Source: Leifsonia sp. SCN 70-46 (GTDB taxonomy: Bacteria > Actinomycetota > Actinomycetes > Actinomycetales > Microbacteriaceae). Taken from it: a stretch of DNA of 64,000 nucleotides. The notes beneath the pieces were generated by a model. It did no database searches, was not told the origin of the DNA, and saw nothing but the letters and a program-made list of their open reading frames with translations. A program made the translations under genes and the position numbers. The DNA lies in the NCBI GenBank assembly GCA_001725325.1, contig MEFY01000002.1:372001-436000 (forward strand), in the 5' to 3' direction. This document shows, piece by piece, positions 40,753-48,854 of the stretch. The first letter of the stretch is position 1; the number at the start of each line of letters is the position of its first letter.

Positions 40753-41222
40753 CGCGAGCTGATCCGCTCCCGCGCCGACTCACCGCGCTGGCCGACGGGG
40801 ATGTGCTCCCCCGCGACCGCGAGGCCCATGACGGGCATGTTGCTGTAGACCGCCTCGTAGTCGCCGGGCCGCACGCGGTATGTCTCGTGGAAGACGCCGA
40901 CGTCGCCGCTCGTGCCGACCTTGCGGTTGAACGCGCGCCACGCCTCGAGGTGCGGGTCGTCGCGGTCGCGCGCGAACTTCTCGAGCTGGTCGAAGCTGCG
41001 CCAGTGCTGGATGAGGGTGATAGTGCGCCCCGACCAGCCGTACTGCACGGCCAGGAGTCCCTTCTCCGGGTGGGTGAAGAGCTCGCGCAGCATGGGTCCC
41101 ATGGCCGCCGCGACGGGCGCCCACCTGTGCACCTTCCAGAGCTTGTTGATGCGCATCCCGATGACGAAGACGACGAAGTCGCCCTCGATCCTCGCTGTGT
41201 ACCGCCCCGGATGGACCTTCAT
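40749..41222 (-). CDS. DUF4188 domain-containing (haem-/monooxygenase-like) protein
   Basis: 157-residue protein of family DUF4188, related in fold to ABM/chlorite-dismutase-like alpha-beta barrels. Visible landmarks are YTARIEGDFVVFVIGMRINKLWKVHRW, LAVQYGWSGRTITLIQHWRS and WRAFNRKVGTSGDVGVFHETY. Function unknown; fungal phenylacetaldoxime dehydratase-like relatives exist. I start at ATG 41222 with GGGAGG upstream. A symmetrical operator separates it from a divergent merR gene. Confidence 0.83.
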   Translation of the reverse strand: MKVHPGRYTARIEGDFVVFVIGMRINKLWKVHRWAPVAAAMGPMLRELFTHPEKGLLAVQYGWSGRTITLIQHWRSFDQLEKFARDRDDPHLEAWRAFNRKVGTSGDVGVFHETYRVRPGDYEAVYSNMPVMGLAVAGEHIPVGQRGESARERISSR

Positions 41223-41242
41223 CGCCGCCTCCCGACGTAATG

Positions 41243-41279
41243 GATAGTTTGACTCTCTATTACGGAGAGTGTCACTATC
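41243..41279. promoter_or_regulatory. Symmetrical MerR-type bidirectional promoter
   Basis: 37-base dyad GATAGT-N3-ACTCTC-N7-GAGAGT-N3-ACTATC. On the plus strand TTGACT (41249) and ACTATC (41274) are 19 bases apart, the overlong spacing typical of MerR activation. The minus strand has the same arrangement, GACACT-N19-ACTATC. The inner repeat ACTCTC/GAGAGT is the likely MerR site serving both genes. Confidence 0.7.
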
Positions 41280-41301
41280 TATCCGTGGAGTCAAGACCCT
41301 G

Positions 41302-41922
41302 ATGCGCATGTCCGAGCTGAGCACTGCGACGGGCCTGCCCGTCGCGACGCTGAAGTACTACCTGCGCGAGGGGCTGCTCAACGCCGGCACCGCCACCGCG
41401 GTCAACCAGGCCTCCTACGGCGACGGCCACGTGCGGCGCGCGCGGCTCGTGCGCGCGCTCATGGAGCTCGGCAACCTGCAGCTCGCCGACATCAAGCGCG
41501 TCGTCGCGGCCGTCGACGACGAGTCGGTGCCCCTGCACGACGCGTTCGGGGTCGCGCAGGACGCGATGGTCCCGCCGCGCGACCGCTCCGACGACGCCTA
41601 CCGGCGGGCGTTCGAGGATGTCGACGCCTTCGTCACCCGTCACAAGCTCCGCGTGCGTCCCGACGCCCAGGTGCGCGGCATGCTCGCGGACGCCCTCGTC
41701 GCCATGCGGTCCGGCGGATGGGAGCTCGACCTCGCCGCCTTCGACGAGAGGATGCCCGCGGTCGTCGCCCAGGCTGTGGCCGAGCTCGGCGGCATCCCCG
41801 CCGAGGGGCGCGAGGCCCAGATGGAGGCCTCCGTCATCGGCACGATCTCGTACGAGGTGGCGATCTCCGCGCTGCGCCGGCTCGCCCTCGAGCACGCGAG
41901 CTGGAGGCGGTTCGGCCGCTGA
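41302..41922 (+). CDS. MerR-family transcriptional regulator
   Basis: 206-residue regulator. The N-terminal winged helix is MSELSTATGLPVATLKYYLREGLL, then a wing and the dimerisation helix. The remaining 130 residues form a helical domain with WELDLAAFDERMPAVVAQAV and no obvious cysteine sensor. I use ATG 41302 (GGAG eleven bases upstream); ATG 41308 is possible. The adjacent symmetrical promoter makes DUF4188 the likely target. Confidence 0.86.
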   Translation: MRMSELSTATGLPVATLKYYLREGLLNAGTATAVNQASYGDGHVRRARLVRALMELGNLQLADIKRVVAAVDDESVPLHDAFGVAQDAMVPPRDRSDDAYRRAFEDVDAFVTRHKLRVRPDAQVRGMLADALVAMRSGGWELDLAAFDERMPAVVAQAVAELGGIPAEGREAQMEASVIGTISYEVAISALRRLALEHASWRRFGR

Positions 41923-42000
41923 CGTGACTGCGCGGGCAGGGATCTTGCCCCGCAGCGCAGCGCACCACCACCGGGCGGCCGCGGGGTGGGACCGTCGTGC

Positions 42001-42735
42001 ATGACGACTTTCCAGCCAGACCTGTTCGCCGGCTCCGTGGCCGTGGTGACGGGCGGCACGTCCGGGCTCGGAGCGGGCACCGCCCGCTACCTCGCCGAGC
42101 TCGGCGCGCGCGTCTACGCCGTGGGGCTCGGCGCGGAGCACGCCTCGTTCCCGCCCGGGCTCGGCATCGAGGTGCGCGAGCTCGACGTGACAGACGGCAC
42201 CCAGCTCGAGGCGCTCTACGCCGAGCTCGACCGGCTCGACATCCTCGTGCCCGCCGCGGGCATCAGCCTCGGCGAGCGCGAGCTCGAGTGGGACGCGTTC
42301 ACCCGCGTCGTCTCCGTGCAGCTGCTGGGCGTGTACCGCACGATCGAGCTCGCGCGACCGCTGCTCGCCGTGCGCGGCGGCTCGGTCGTCACCATCGCGT
42401 CGATGTACGCGTTCTTCGGCGGGGGCGGCATCGCGGCGTACTCGGCCTCGAAAGGCGGGGTCGTGCAGCTCACGAAGTCCCTCGCCGAGGTGTACGCGGG
42501 CGAGGGCATCCGCGTGAACTCGATAGCACCGGGATGGATCGACACCCCGCTGCTCACGCCGCTGCGCACCGACCCCGAGGTCGGCCCGCGCATCCTCTCG
42601 CGCACGCCTCTCGCACGCTACGGGGACACCGCCGAGATCGGCGCGGCCGTGGCCTTCCTCGCCTCACCCGCGGCGTCGTTCATCACGGGGGCCGTGCTGC
42701 CGGTCGACGGCGGGTATCTGGTCACGGGGATCTGA
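42001..42735 (+). CDS. Short-chain dehydrogenase/reductase (SDR)
   Basis: 244-residue classical SDR. The cofactor motif is VAVVTGGTSGLGAGTARYLA, the active-site Ser/Tyr/Lys lie in VVTIASMYAFF and AAYSASKGGVVQ, and the C-terminus is GAVLPVDGGYLVTGI. Substrate unknown. The 3' end overlaps the convergent ABC permease gene by 14 bases; functional linkage with that importer is possible but not shown. I start at ATG 42001, not the track's upstream TTG/GTG. Confidence 0.88.
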   Translation: MTTFQPDLFAGSVAVVTGGTSGLGAGTARYLAELGARVYAVGLGAEHASFPPGLGIEVRELDVTDGTQLEALYAELDRLDILVPAAGISLGERELEWDAFTRVVSVQLLGVYRTIELARPLLAVRGGSVVTIASMYAFFGGGGIAAYSASKGGVVQLTKSLAEVYAGEGIRVNSIAPGWIDTPLLTPLRTDPEVGPRILSRTPLARYGDTAEIGAAVAFLASPAASFITGAVLPVDGGYLVTGI

Positions 42736-43732
42736 GCGGCCCGTCCTTGAGGGCCGAGCCGCCCTCGCGCCACGCGCGCAGGCGCGTGACCGTGGCGTGG
42801 AGGCCCGGAGCGTCGACTATCGCGATCGCGATGAGGAAGACGGCGAACGCGATCTGCGTCACGTAGCCCGGCAGGCCCAGCATGGTCGTGAGCTGCCCCA
42901 CGAAGGCGACGGAGAGCACGCCGAGCACGATTCCGAGAGGATGCCCGCGCCCGCCCGAGAGCGACAGCCCGCCCAGGAGCGACGCGACGACACCGAGGAT
43001 GAGCAGCTGCGGCCCCGGGTCGGGGTTCGCCGAGGAGTAGCTGTAGGCGAGGAGCACCCCGCCCAGCGCGGCGAGCGCACCCGAGGCCCCGAAGGCGCCC
43101 ACGAGCAGCCGTGCCACAGGCACGCCAGCGACGCGCGCAGCTCGACGGTCGCTGCCGATCGCGCGCAGCTCGCGCCCCAGCCGGGTCGCGGTCAGGATGC
43201 CCGCGGCGAACAGGAACACCCCGATGAGGATGAGGCTGCGCGGCGAGAACACCCCGAGCAGGGTCTCGTCCACGAGCAGGGTCACTGCGGTGTTCGTGTA
43301 CGTGAGGCTCAGGCCGCCCGTGATCATGCTCGCGAGGCCGAGCGTGGCGATGAGGGTACCGAGGGTCACGGCGAGCGAGGGGGCGCGGGTCGCCGCGATC
43401 ACGATCCCCTGCGTGATGCCGATGAGGAGGCCGGCCCCCACGCCCACGGCGAAGCCCACCAGGGCGTTCTCGGCGCCGAACGACACGGCGAGCACGCCGC
43501 CGAGCACGTGCACGCCCGTCACGGAGAGGTCGAACTCGCCCGCGATCATCGTGATGCCGAGCGCGAGCGCGATGAAGCCGAACTGCGCGGCGCCCTGCAG
43601 GCCGTTGTAGACGTCGAAGATCCGGATGCCGCGGCCCGACAGCTGCGGCAGCACCACGAACGCGAGCACGACGACCGCGATCGACAGCGCGGGCACGAGC
43701 CGGTCGGGGCGGCGGAAGGTGCGGGGCATCAT
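42722..43732 (-). CDS. CUT2-type ABC transporter permease (second)
   Basis: 336-residue RbsC-like permease with about ten helices (VLGGVLAVSFGAEN, VTLGTLIATLGLASMITGGL, SLLGGLSLSGGRGHPLGIVLG, trimmed). The EAA-less CUT2 family is confirmed by the GGxSLSGG-type motif near the C-terminus. The ATG overlaps the previous permease stop (ATGA). The last gene of the pucR-ligase-SBP-ATPase-permease-permease operon. Two unlike permeases imply a heterodimeric channel, as in several CUT2 systems. Confidence 0.9.
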   Translation of the reverse strand: MMPRTFRRPDRLVPALSIAVVVLAFVVLPQLSGRGIRIFDVYNGLQGAAQFGFIALALGITMIAGEFDLSVTGVHVLGGVLAVSFGAENALVGFAVGVGAGLLIGITQGIVIAATRAPSLAVTLGTLIATLGLASMITGGLSLTYTNTAVTLLVDETLLGVFSPRSLILIGVFLFAAGILTATRLGRELRAIGSDRRAARVAGVPVARLLVGAFGASGALAALGGVLLAYSYSSANPDPGPQLLILGVVASLLGGLSLSGGRGHPLGIVLGVLSVAFVGQLTTMLGLPGYVTQIAFAVFLIAIAIVDAPGLHATVTRLRAWREGGSALKDGPLRSP

Positions 43733-44652
43733 CGGGTCCTCTCTCGGTTCCTCAGCTGCAGCACGACCACGATGAGCACCACGAGCAGTCCCTTCACGAG
43801 CAGCTGGGCACCCGTGTCGAAGCCCCTGAGCAGCAGGAGGTTGGTGATCGCCGAGATCGCGACGGCCCCCAGCATCGCCCCGATCGCCGAGCCGCGCCCG
43901 CCCGCGATCGCAATGCCGCCGACGAGCACGGCCGCGATGACGTCGAACGTGAGGTTGCCCGCGAGCGAGATGTTCGCCTGCCGGTTGAACGCGCCGAGGA
44001 ACGCGGCGCCGATGCCCGACATGACGCCGAACATGGTCCAGGCGAAGACCGTGACCGCCGTCACGGGCAGGCCCGCCACCCTCGCGGCGCGCGGGTTCTC
44101 GCCCACGAGGGGAACCTGGCGGCCGATCGTCGTGAAGCGCATGACGAGCTCGTTGAGGATGCCCAGGGCGACGAGCACGTACACGGCGACGGGGATGCCG
44201 AGCGGGGTCGCGTTGAGCGCGTCGAAGCCCGTGCCGCTCGGCGCGACGATGCGCCCGCCGGTGAGCCACGTCGACAGGCCCACGAGCGCGAAGCTCACGG
44301 CGACGGTGAGCACTATGGGGTTCGCGGACCACGCGCCCACCGCGTAGCCCTGCACGGCCCCGAGGGCCGCGCCCGCGAGCACGGCGACGAGGACGGCGGC
44401 GGGCAGCCCCCACAGCTGGCTCGCGACGAAGACCATCGCGAGCAGCGACACCGACTGCGACGTCGCGAGGGAGCCGATCGAGCCCACGATCGTGATGTAG
44501 CCCGCGCCGATCGCGACGATGCCGATCCCCGTCGACGCGCTCAGGATGGCGCGCACGTTCTCCCACGTGAGGAACCGGTCGGTTGTCGCCGCCGCGATCA
44601 CCACGAGGACGACGATGACGGCGAGCGCGGTGATCCTGACCACGCGGCTCAT
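43729..44652 (-). CDS. CUT2-type ABC transporter permease (first)
   Basis: 307-residue RbsC-like permease with eight to ten helices. Family motifs include ILSASTGIGIVAIGAGYITIVG and, near the end, VIAAVLVGGIAIAGGRGSAIGAMLGA (trimmed). Four-base ATGA overlaps on both sides couple it to the ATPase gene and the second permease. Confidence 0.9.
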   Translation of the reverse strand: MSRVVRITALAVIVVLVVIAAATTDRFLTWENVRAILSASTGIGIVAIGAGYITIVGSIGSLATSQSVSLLAMVFVASQLWGLPAAVLVAVLAGAALGAVQGYAVGAWSANPIVLTVAVSFALVGLSTWLTGGRIVAPSGTGFDALNATPLGIPVAVYVLVALGILNELVMRFTTIGRQVPLVGENPRAARVAGLPVTAVTVFAWTMFGVMSGIGAAFLGAFNRQANISLAGNLTFDVIAAVLVGGIAIAGGRGSAIGAMLGAVAISAITNLLLLRGFDTGAQLLVKGLLVVLIVVVLQLRNRERTR

Positions 44653-46193
44653 GACAGTGCTCCTTCATCGTGGGTCGTCTCCCGCAGGATGACCGAGGTG
44701 GTGGGCGGCGACGCGTGGTAGCCCACCCGCGCGCCGTCGCGCATGGTCACGATGACGTCGGCGAGCTCGCGCAGCTCCTCCGTCTCCGTGGACGTGAAGA
44801 CGACGACGAGCCCGTCGGCGGCAGCGGACCTGATGAGGTCGTGGATGGCGGCGCGGCCGCCGATGTCGACGCCGCGCGTGGGCTCGTCGACGAGCAGCAC
44901 GTGGGTGCCGGGGCGCTCGAGGGTGCGGCCGACGAACACCTTCTGCTGGTTGCCGCCGCTCAGCTCGCGCACGCGGGCGCCCGCGCCGGCGACGACTCCC
45001 GCCGCGGTGCGCAGGCGGGACGCCGCAGCGCGCTCGCGGCCGACCGCGCGGAACCCCGCGACATCGAGGTCGCGCAGCCGGGTCGCGACGAGGTTGAGCC
45101 AGACGGGCATCCCGAGGAAGAGGCCCTCCTCCTTGCGGTCGTTCGAGACGAAGGCGATGCCCGCGCGGGCCGACGACCGCGGGCGGCCAAGCGGGGCGCG
45201 GCGGCCGCGGAGCAGCACCTCCCCGACGGCGGCGGGGTGCAGTCCGGCGAGGGCCCGCAGCACGTCAGACGTGCCCGAGCCGACCTGTCCGGCGAGGCCG
45301 TAGACCCGTCCGGGGAACGCCTCGAGCTCGAAGCCCGAGACTGAGCCAGGCACGCTCAGCGCGCGGACGACGAGGGCGTGGTCGATGCTGCCGTCGAAGG
45401 TCTCCGCCGCCTGGGGCACTGTGACCTGCTCGCCGAGCATCTGCTCGATGAGGGTGTCGACGGTCAGCTCGGCCGCGGGGGTCGTGGCCACGAGGGCGCC
45501 GTCGCGCAGCACGGTGACGGTGCCGCACAGTTGCAGCACCTCGCGCAGGCGGTGGGAGACGAACACGACGGCGCAGCCCGTCGCGGCGATGCGCCGTACG
45601 CCCTCGTAGACGAGCTCGCTCTCGGAGTCGTTGAGTGTGGCCGTGGGCTCGTCGAGGACGACGAGGCGCGGGCCTTGGCCCAGCGCGCGGGCGATCTCGA
45701 CGAGCTGACGCTCCCCGATGCTCAGCGACGACAGGAGGTCGTCGGGGTCGAGGCGCCCGAGGCCGACCGTGTCGAGCAGCTCGCGGCTGCGGCGGCGCTG
45801 GGCGCGCGGGCGCACGACCACGCTCGCGCCGACGTCGCCGAGCGCGAGGTTCTCGGCGATCGTGAGGTCGGGCACGACGCTCAGCTCCTGGTCGACGAGG
45901 GCGATGCCCGCCCGCTGCGCCTGGCGGCGCGAGCGCAGTCGCACGGGCTCGCCGTCGATCTGGATCTCGCCCGCGTCCGGCTGGAGCTGGCCCGAGATCA
46001 TCTTGATGACCGTGCTCTTGCCTGCGCCGTTGTGGCCGCACAGGGCGCGGATCTCGCCGGGCTGCAGCTCGAGGCTCACATCCTTGACCGCTTGGGTGCC
46101 CGCGAAGGATTTGCGCAGGCCGGTGATCCGGATCAGCGGGTTGCCGATCCGGACCACCGGTTCCGTGTTGCGTCCGCTCAACTGAACGTGCAC
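44649..46193 (-). CDS. CUT2-type ABC transporter ATPase (two nucleotide-binding domains)
   Basis: 514-residue RbsA/MglA-like tandem ATPase. Domain 1 has Walker A GHNGAGKSTVIKM, signature LSIGERQLVEIARAL and Walker B LVVLDEPTATL. Domain 2 has the degenerate Walker A AGQVGSGTSDVLRAL, signature ELSGGNQQKVFVGRTL and VLLVDEPTRGVDIGG, as expected for CUT2. The GTG start at 46193 overlaps the reconstructed end of the binding-protein gene. Starts a few codons inside (MIRITGLRKSF-like) are possible. Confidence 0.9.
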   Translation of the reverse strand: MHVQLSGRNTEPVVRIGNPLIRITGLRKSFAGTQAVKDVSLELQPGEIRALCGHNGAGKSTVIKMISGQLQPDAGEIQIDGEPVRLRSRRQAQRAGIALVDQELSVVPDLTIAENLALGDVGASVVVRPRAQRRRSRELLDTVGLGRLDPDDLLSSLSIGERQLVEIARALGQGPRLVVLDEPTATLNDSESELVYEGVRRIAATGCAVVFVSHRLREVLQLCGTVTVLRDGALVATTPAAELTVDTLIEQMLGEQVTVPQAAETFDGSIDHALVVRALSVPGSVSGFELEAFPGRVYGLAGQVGSGTSDVLRALAGLHPAAVGEVLLRGRRAPLGRPRSSARAGIAFVSNDRKEEGLFLGMPVWLNLVATRLRDLDVAGFRAVGRERAAASRLRTAAGVVAGAGARVRELSGGNQQKVFVGRTLERPGTHVLLVDEPTRGVDIGGRAAIHDLIRSAAADGLVVVFTSTETEELRELADVIVTMRDGARVGYHASPPTTSVILRETTHDEGALS

Positions 46194-46224
46194 TGCTCCG
46201 CGAAGTCGGCGACGTTCTTCGCGG

Positions 46225-47193
46225 TCACGCGGTCCTCCTGGCCGTCACAACGCGCTCGGGGTTCTCGCCCTTGAGGAACGAGAGCGTGTAGTCGACCATC
46301 TGGTTCGCGAGGGTGATGGGGTCCTCGGTGGCCGTGCCGTACAGCTCGCCCGCCTTGATCGACTCGATTCCCGAGGCGAAGCAGTTGCTGCCCGTGACGA
46401 TGAGCCCGCTCGAGCCGACGGAGATGCCGGCCTGCTTGGCAGCCTCGATGATCGGGATGGCCATGTAGTCGGCCATGCCGTAGGCGGCGTCGACGCCGTC
46501 AGCGCCGAACTTCGCGAAGAGCGACGTCGCGATGGTGCCCGAGAGCGTCGGATCCCAGTTGCCGTCCTCCTCGGCGATGACCTCGAAGCCCGTGCCCTTG
46601 AGCTTGTCGTAGAAGGCCGTGAGGCGGTCCTGCGTCACGAGCATTGACGCGGTGCCCTTGATCACGATGATCTTGCCCTCGGTCTTGCCCTGCGCCTCGA
46701 GCCCCTCGATGATGTTCTCGGCCGCGAACTCGCCGAGCGCGGCGCTGTCGGACAGCACCTGGCGGATGCCGGGGTCGTCGGCGACGGCGGGGTCCGGCGG
46801 TCCGTCGTAGACGATGACGGGGATGCCCGCCTGGATCGCCTTCTGCATGGGCGCGACCATCGCCGCGGTGTCGAGGAGCGAGACGACGATGGCGTCGGGC
46901 TGGTCGGCGATGGCCTGGTTGAAGCTCTGCACCTGGGCACCGGCGTCCATCGTGGACATGTCGTTGATCGTCACCCCCTCGGCCTCGAGCGCGGGGCGGT
47001 AGATCGCGTTGAAGGCGGCGCCCCACGGGTTCACGTCGCCGTATCCGACGAACGCGATGGTCTTGCCCTCGGCGCTTCCGTCGCCTCCGGTGGGTCCTTC
47101 GGCCGCGGGGCCGGTCGAACAGGCTGCGAGCAGCGCGAGCGAGGCGCCCGCCGCCAGCACGGCGAGCGTGCGGCGTGGGAGTGTGCGTGCCAT
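46225..47193 (-). CDS. Sugar-type substrate-binding lipoprotein (CUT2), 3' end frameshifted
   Basis: 322-residue periplasmic-binding-like lipoprotein: signal with lipobox (LALLAACSTG), then IAFVGYGDVNPWGAAFN and AQVQSFNQAIADQPDAIVVS, which match the type 1 (RbsB/LsrB-like) fold. AAAGGAGA precedes the ATG. It ends abruptly with ARRTA. In the +1 frame the sequence continues EDRVTAKNVADFAEQCTFS to a stop at 46178, a normal family C-terminus, so one base seems missing near 46233-46242. Ligand unknown; the flanking acyl-CoA ligase argues against a simple sugar. Confidence 0.85.
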   Translation of the reverse strand: MARTLPRRTLAVLAAGASLALLAACSTGPAAEGPTGGDGSAEGKTIAFVGYGDVNPWGAAFNAIYRPALEAEGVTINDMSTMDAGAQVQSFNQAIADQPDAIVVSLLDTAAMVAPMQKAIQAGIPVIVYDGPPDPAVADDPGIRQVLSDSAALGEFAAENIIEGLEAQGKTEGKIIVIKGTASMLVTQDRLTAFYDKLKGTGFEVIAEEDGNWDPTLSGTIATSLFAKFGADGVDAAYGMADYMAIPIIEAAKQAGISVGSSGLIVTGSNCFASGIESIKAGELYGTATEDPITLANQMVDYTLSFLKGENPERVVTARRTA

Positions 47194-47237
47194 GTGTCTC
47201 TCCTTTGAAAACGTGACTTGGTGGATGGGCGGGTCGG

Positions 47238-48854
47238 TCAGGGGGTGGCGTCCGACCCCTCCAAGAGACGGCGGAGGGCCGTCTTGGAGAACTTGCCGGA
47301 GCCGGTCTTGGGCAGCTCGGGCAGGAAGATGATGTCCTCGGGCAGCCACCACTTGGCTACGAGGGTCCGCAGGTGCTCGCGCACCATGTCGGGGGTGAGG
47401 GCCGCCTCGCCGCGGCGCACGACGTACGCGACGGGCCGCTCGGCCCACTTCGGGTCGGCGCGGCCGATGACCGCAGCCTCCTCGACGTCGGGGTGGCTCA
47501 TGATCGCGTTCTCGAGGTCCACCGACGAGATCCACTCGCCGCCGGACTTGATGATGTCCTTCACGCGGTCGACGATGCGGAGGTACCCGACCCCGTCGAT
47601 CGTCCCCAGGTCGCCCGAGCGCAGCCAGCCGTCGGCCGTCATGCCCTCGCTCTCGCGCTGGTAGTAGCCGGACGCGACCCACGGCCCCGCGACCTGGACC
47701 TCGCCGACCGAGGATCCGTCCCACGGCAGCTCGAGGCCGTCGTCGTCGACGAGGCGCAGCTGCACGAGCGGCACGGGACGGCCCTGAAGCGCGCGCAGCT
47801 CGACCTTGCGCTCCTCGGACGCCCCGGCCTCGGCGGCGCTGACTCCCCCGATGACCGCGACAGGCGAGATCTCCGTCATGCCCCACGAGTGCGTGATGGG
47901 GATGCCCGCCCGCTCGCGCCACAGCTCGGACAGCGATGAAGGGGTCGCGGATCCACCGCTCATCACCATCCGAAGGCTGGAGAGGTCGAAGTCGTCGAGG
48001 TGCGGGGCCGCGAAGTTCCACACCGTCGTCGCGGCGGCCGCCATGGTCACGCGGTGGCGCTGCATGAGCGCGAGCAGCTCGACGGGCTGGGTCGAACGCG
48101 CGGGCAGGACGAGGTCGGCGCCCGCCAGGAGCGCGGCGTAGGGCAGCCCCCACGCGTTGACGTGGAACATCGGCACGATGGGCATGACGACGTCGGCCTC
48201 GCGGATGCCCAGGCTGTCGACGCCGAGCTGGCCCAGCGAGTGCAGCATCGTCGAGCGGTGCGTGTAGACGACGCCCTTGGGGTCGCCCGTCGTCCCCGAC
48301 GTGTAGCAGAGGCCGGATGCGCGGTTCTCGTCCTGGATCTCGAACAGCCCGTCGCGCGGCGGCGTCGAGGCCAGCAGCTCCTCGTAGTCGACGAAGGCCG
48401 GCCCCGCGGGGATGTCGGCGCCCGACCCGTCCTCGACGAGGATCCAGTGCCTGACCGTCGGCAGGCGGTCGGCGATCTCGGCGAGCAGAGGGACGAGGCT
48501 CCTGTCCACGATGAGCACCTCGTCGGCGGCGTGGGTGATGACGAAGGCGAGGTGCTCCGCCGTGAGGCGCATGTTGATCGTGTGCAGCACCCGGCCGGTG
48601 AGCGGTGCGGCGTAGTACGCCTCGAGGTGCGCCTGGGTGTTCATCGCGAGCGTGCCGACCCGGGCATCCGGGGCCACGCCGAACGCGTCCAGGGCTGCGG
48701 CGAGGCGCCGCACGCGCACCGCCCAGTCGCGCACGGCCGTGATCCGGTCGCCGTCGCGCTCCGCGGTGATGATCCGGGTGTCGCCGAACATCTGCTCCGC
48801 GCGGTGGAAGATGTGCGCGAGGCTGAGCGGACGATCCTGCATCCGGCCGATCAT
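47238..48854 (-). CDS. Acyl-CoA synthetase (AMP-binding, fatty-acid/aromatic-acid type)
   Basis: 538-residue adenylate-forming ligase. The P-loop is LCYTSGTTGDPKGVVYTHRS, followed by the A5 motif SWGMTEISPV, hinge region GWLRSGDLGTIDGVGYLRIVDRVKD (trimmed) and catalytic lysine in LPKTGSGKFSKTALR. It activates a carboxylic acid as its CoA thioester before beta-oxidation-like steps. Its ATG overlaps the pucR stop (ATGA), and the importer genes follow, so import and activation are coupled. The exact acid cannot be predicted. Confidence 0.88.
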   Translation of the reverse strand: MIGRMQDRPLSLAHIFHRAEQMFGDTRIITAERDGDRITAVRDWAVRVRRLAAALDAFGVAPDARVGTLAMNTQAHLEAYYAAPLTGRVLHTINMRLTAEHLAFVITHAADEVLIVDRSLVPLLAEIADRLPTVRHWILVEDGSGADIPAGPAFVDYEELLASTPPRDGLFEIQDENRASGLCYTSGTTGDPKGVVYTHRSTMLHSLGQLGVDSLGIREADVVMPIVPMFHVNAWGLPYAALLAGADLVLPARSTQPVELLALMQRHRVTMAAAATTVWNFAAPHLDDFDLSSLRMVMSGGSATPSSLSELWRERAGIPITHSWGMTEISPVAVIGGVSAAEAGASEERKVELRALQGRPVPLVQLRLVDDDGLELPWDGSSVGEVQVAGPWVASGYYQRESEGMTADGWLRSGDLGTIDGVGYLRIVDRVKDIIKSGGEWISSVDLENAIMSHPDVEEAAVIGRADPKWAERPVAYVVRRGEAALTPDMVREHLRTLVAKWWLPEDIIFLPELPKTGSGKFSKTALRRLLEGSDATP

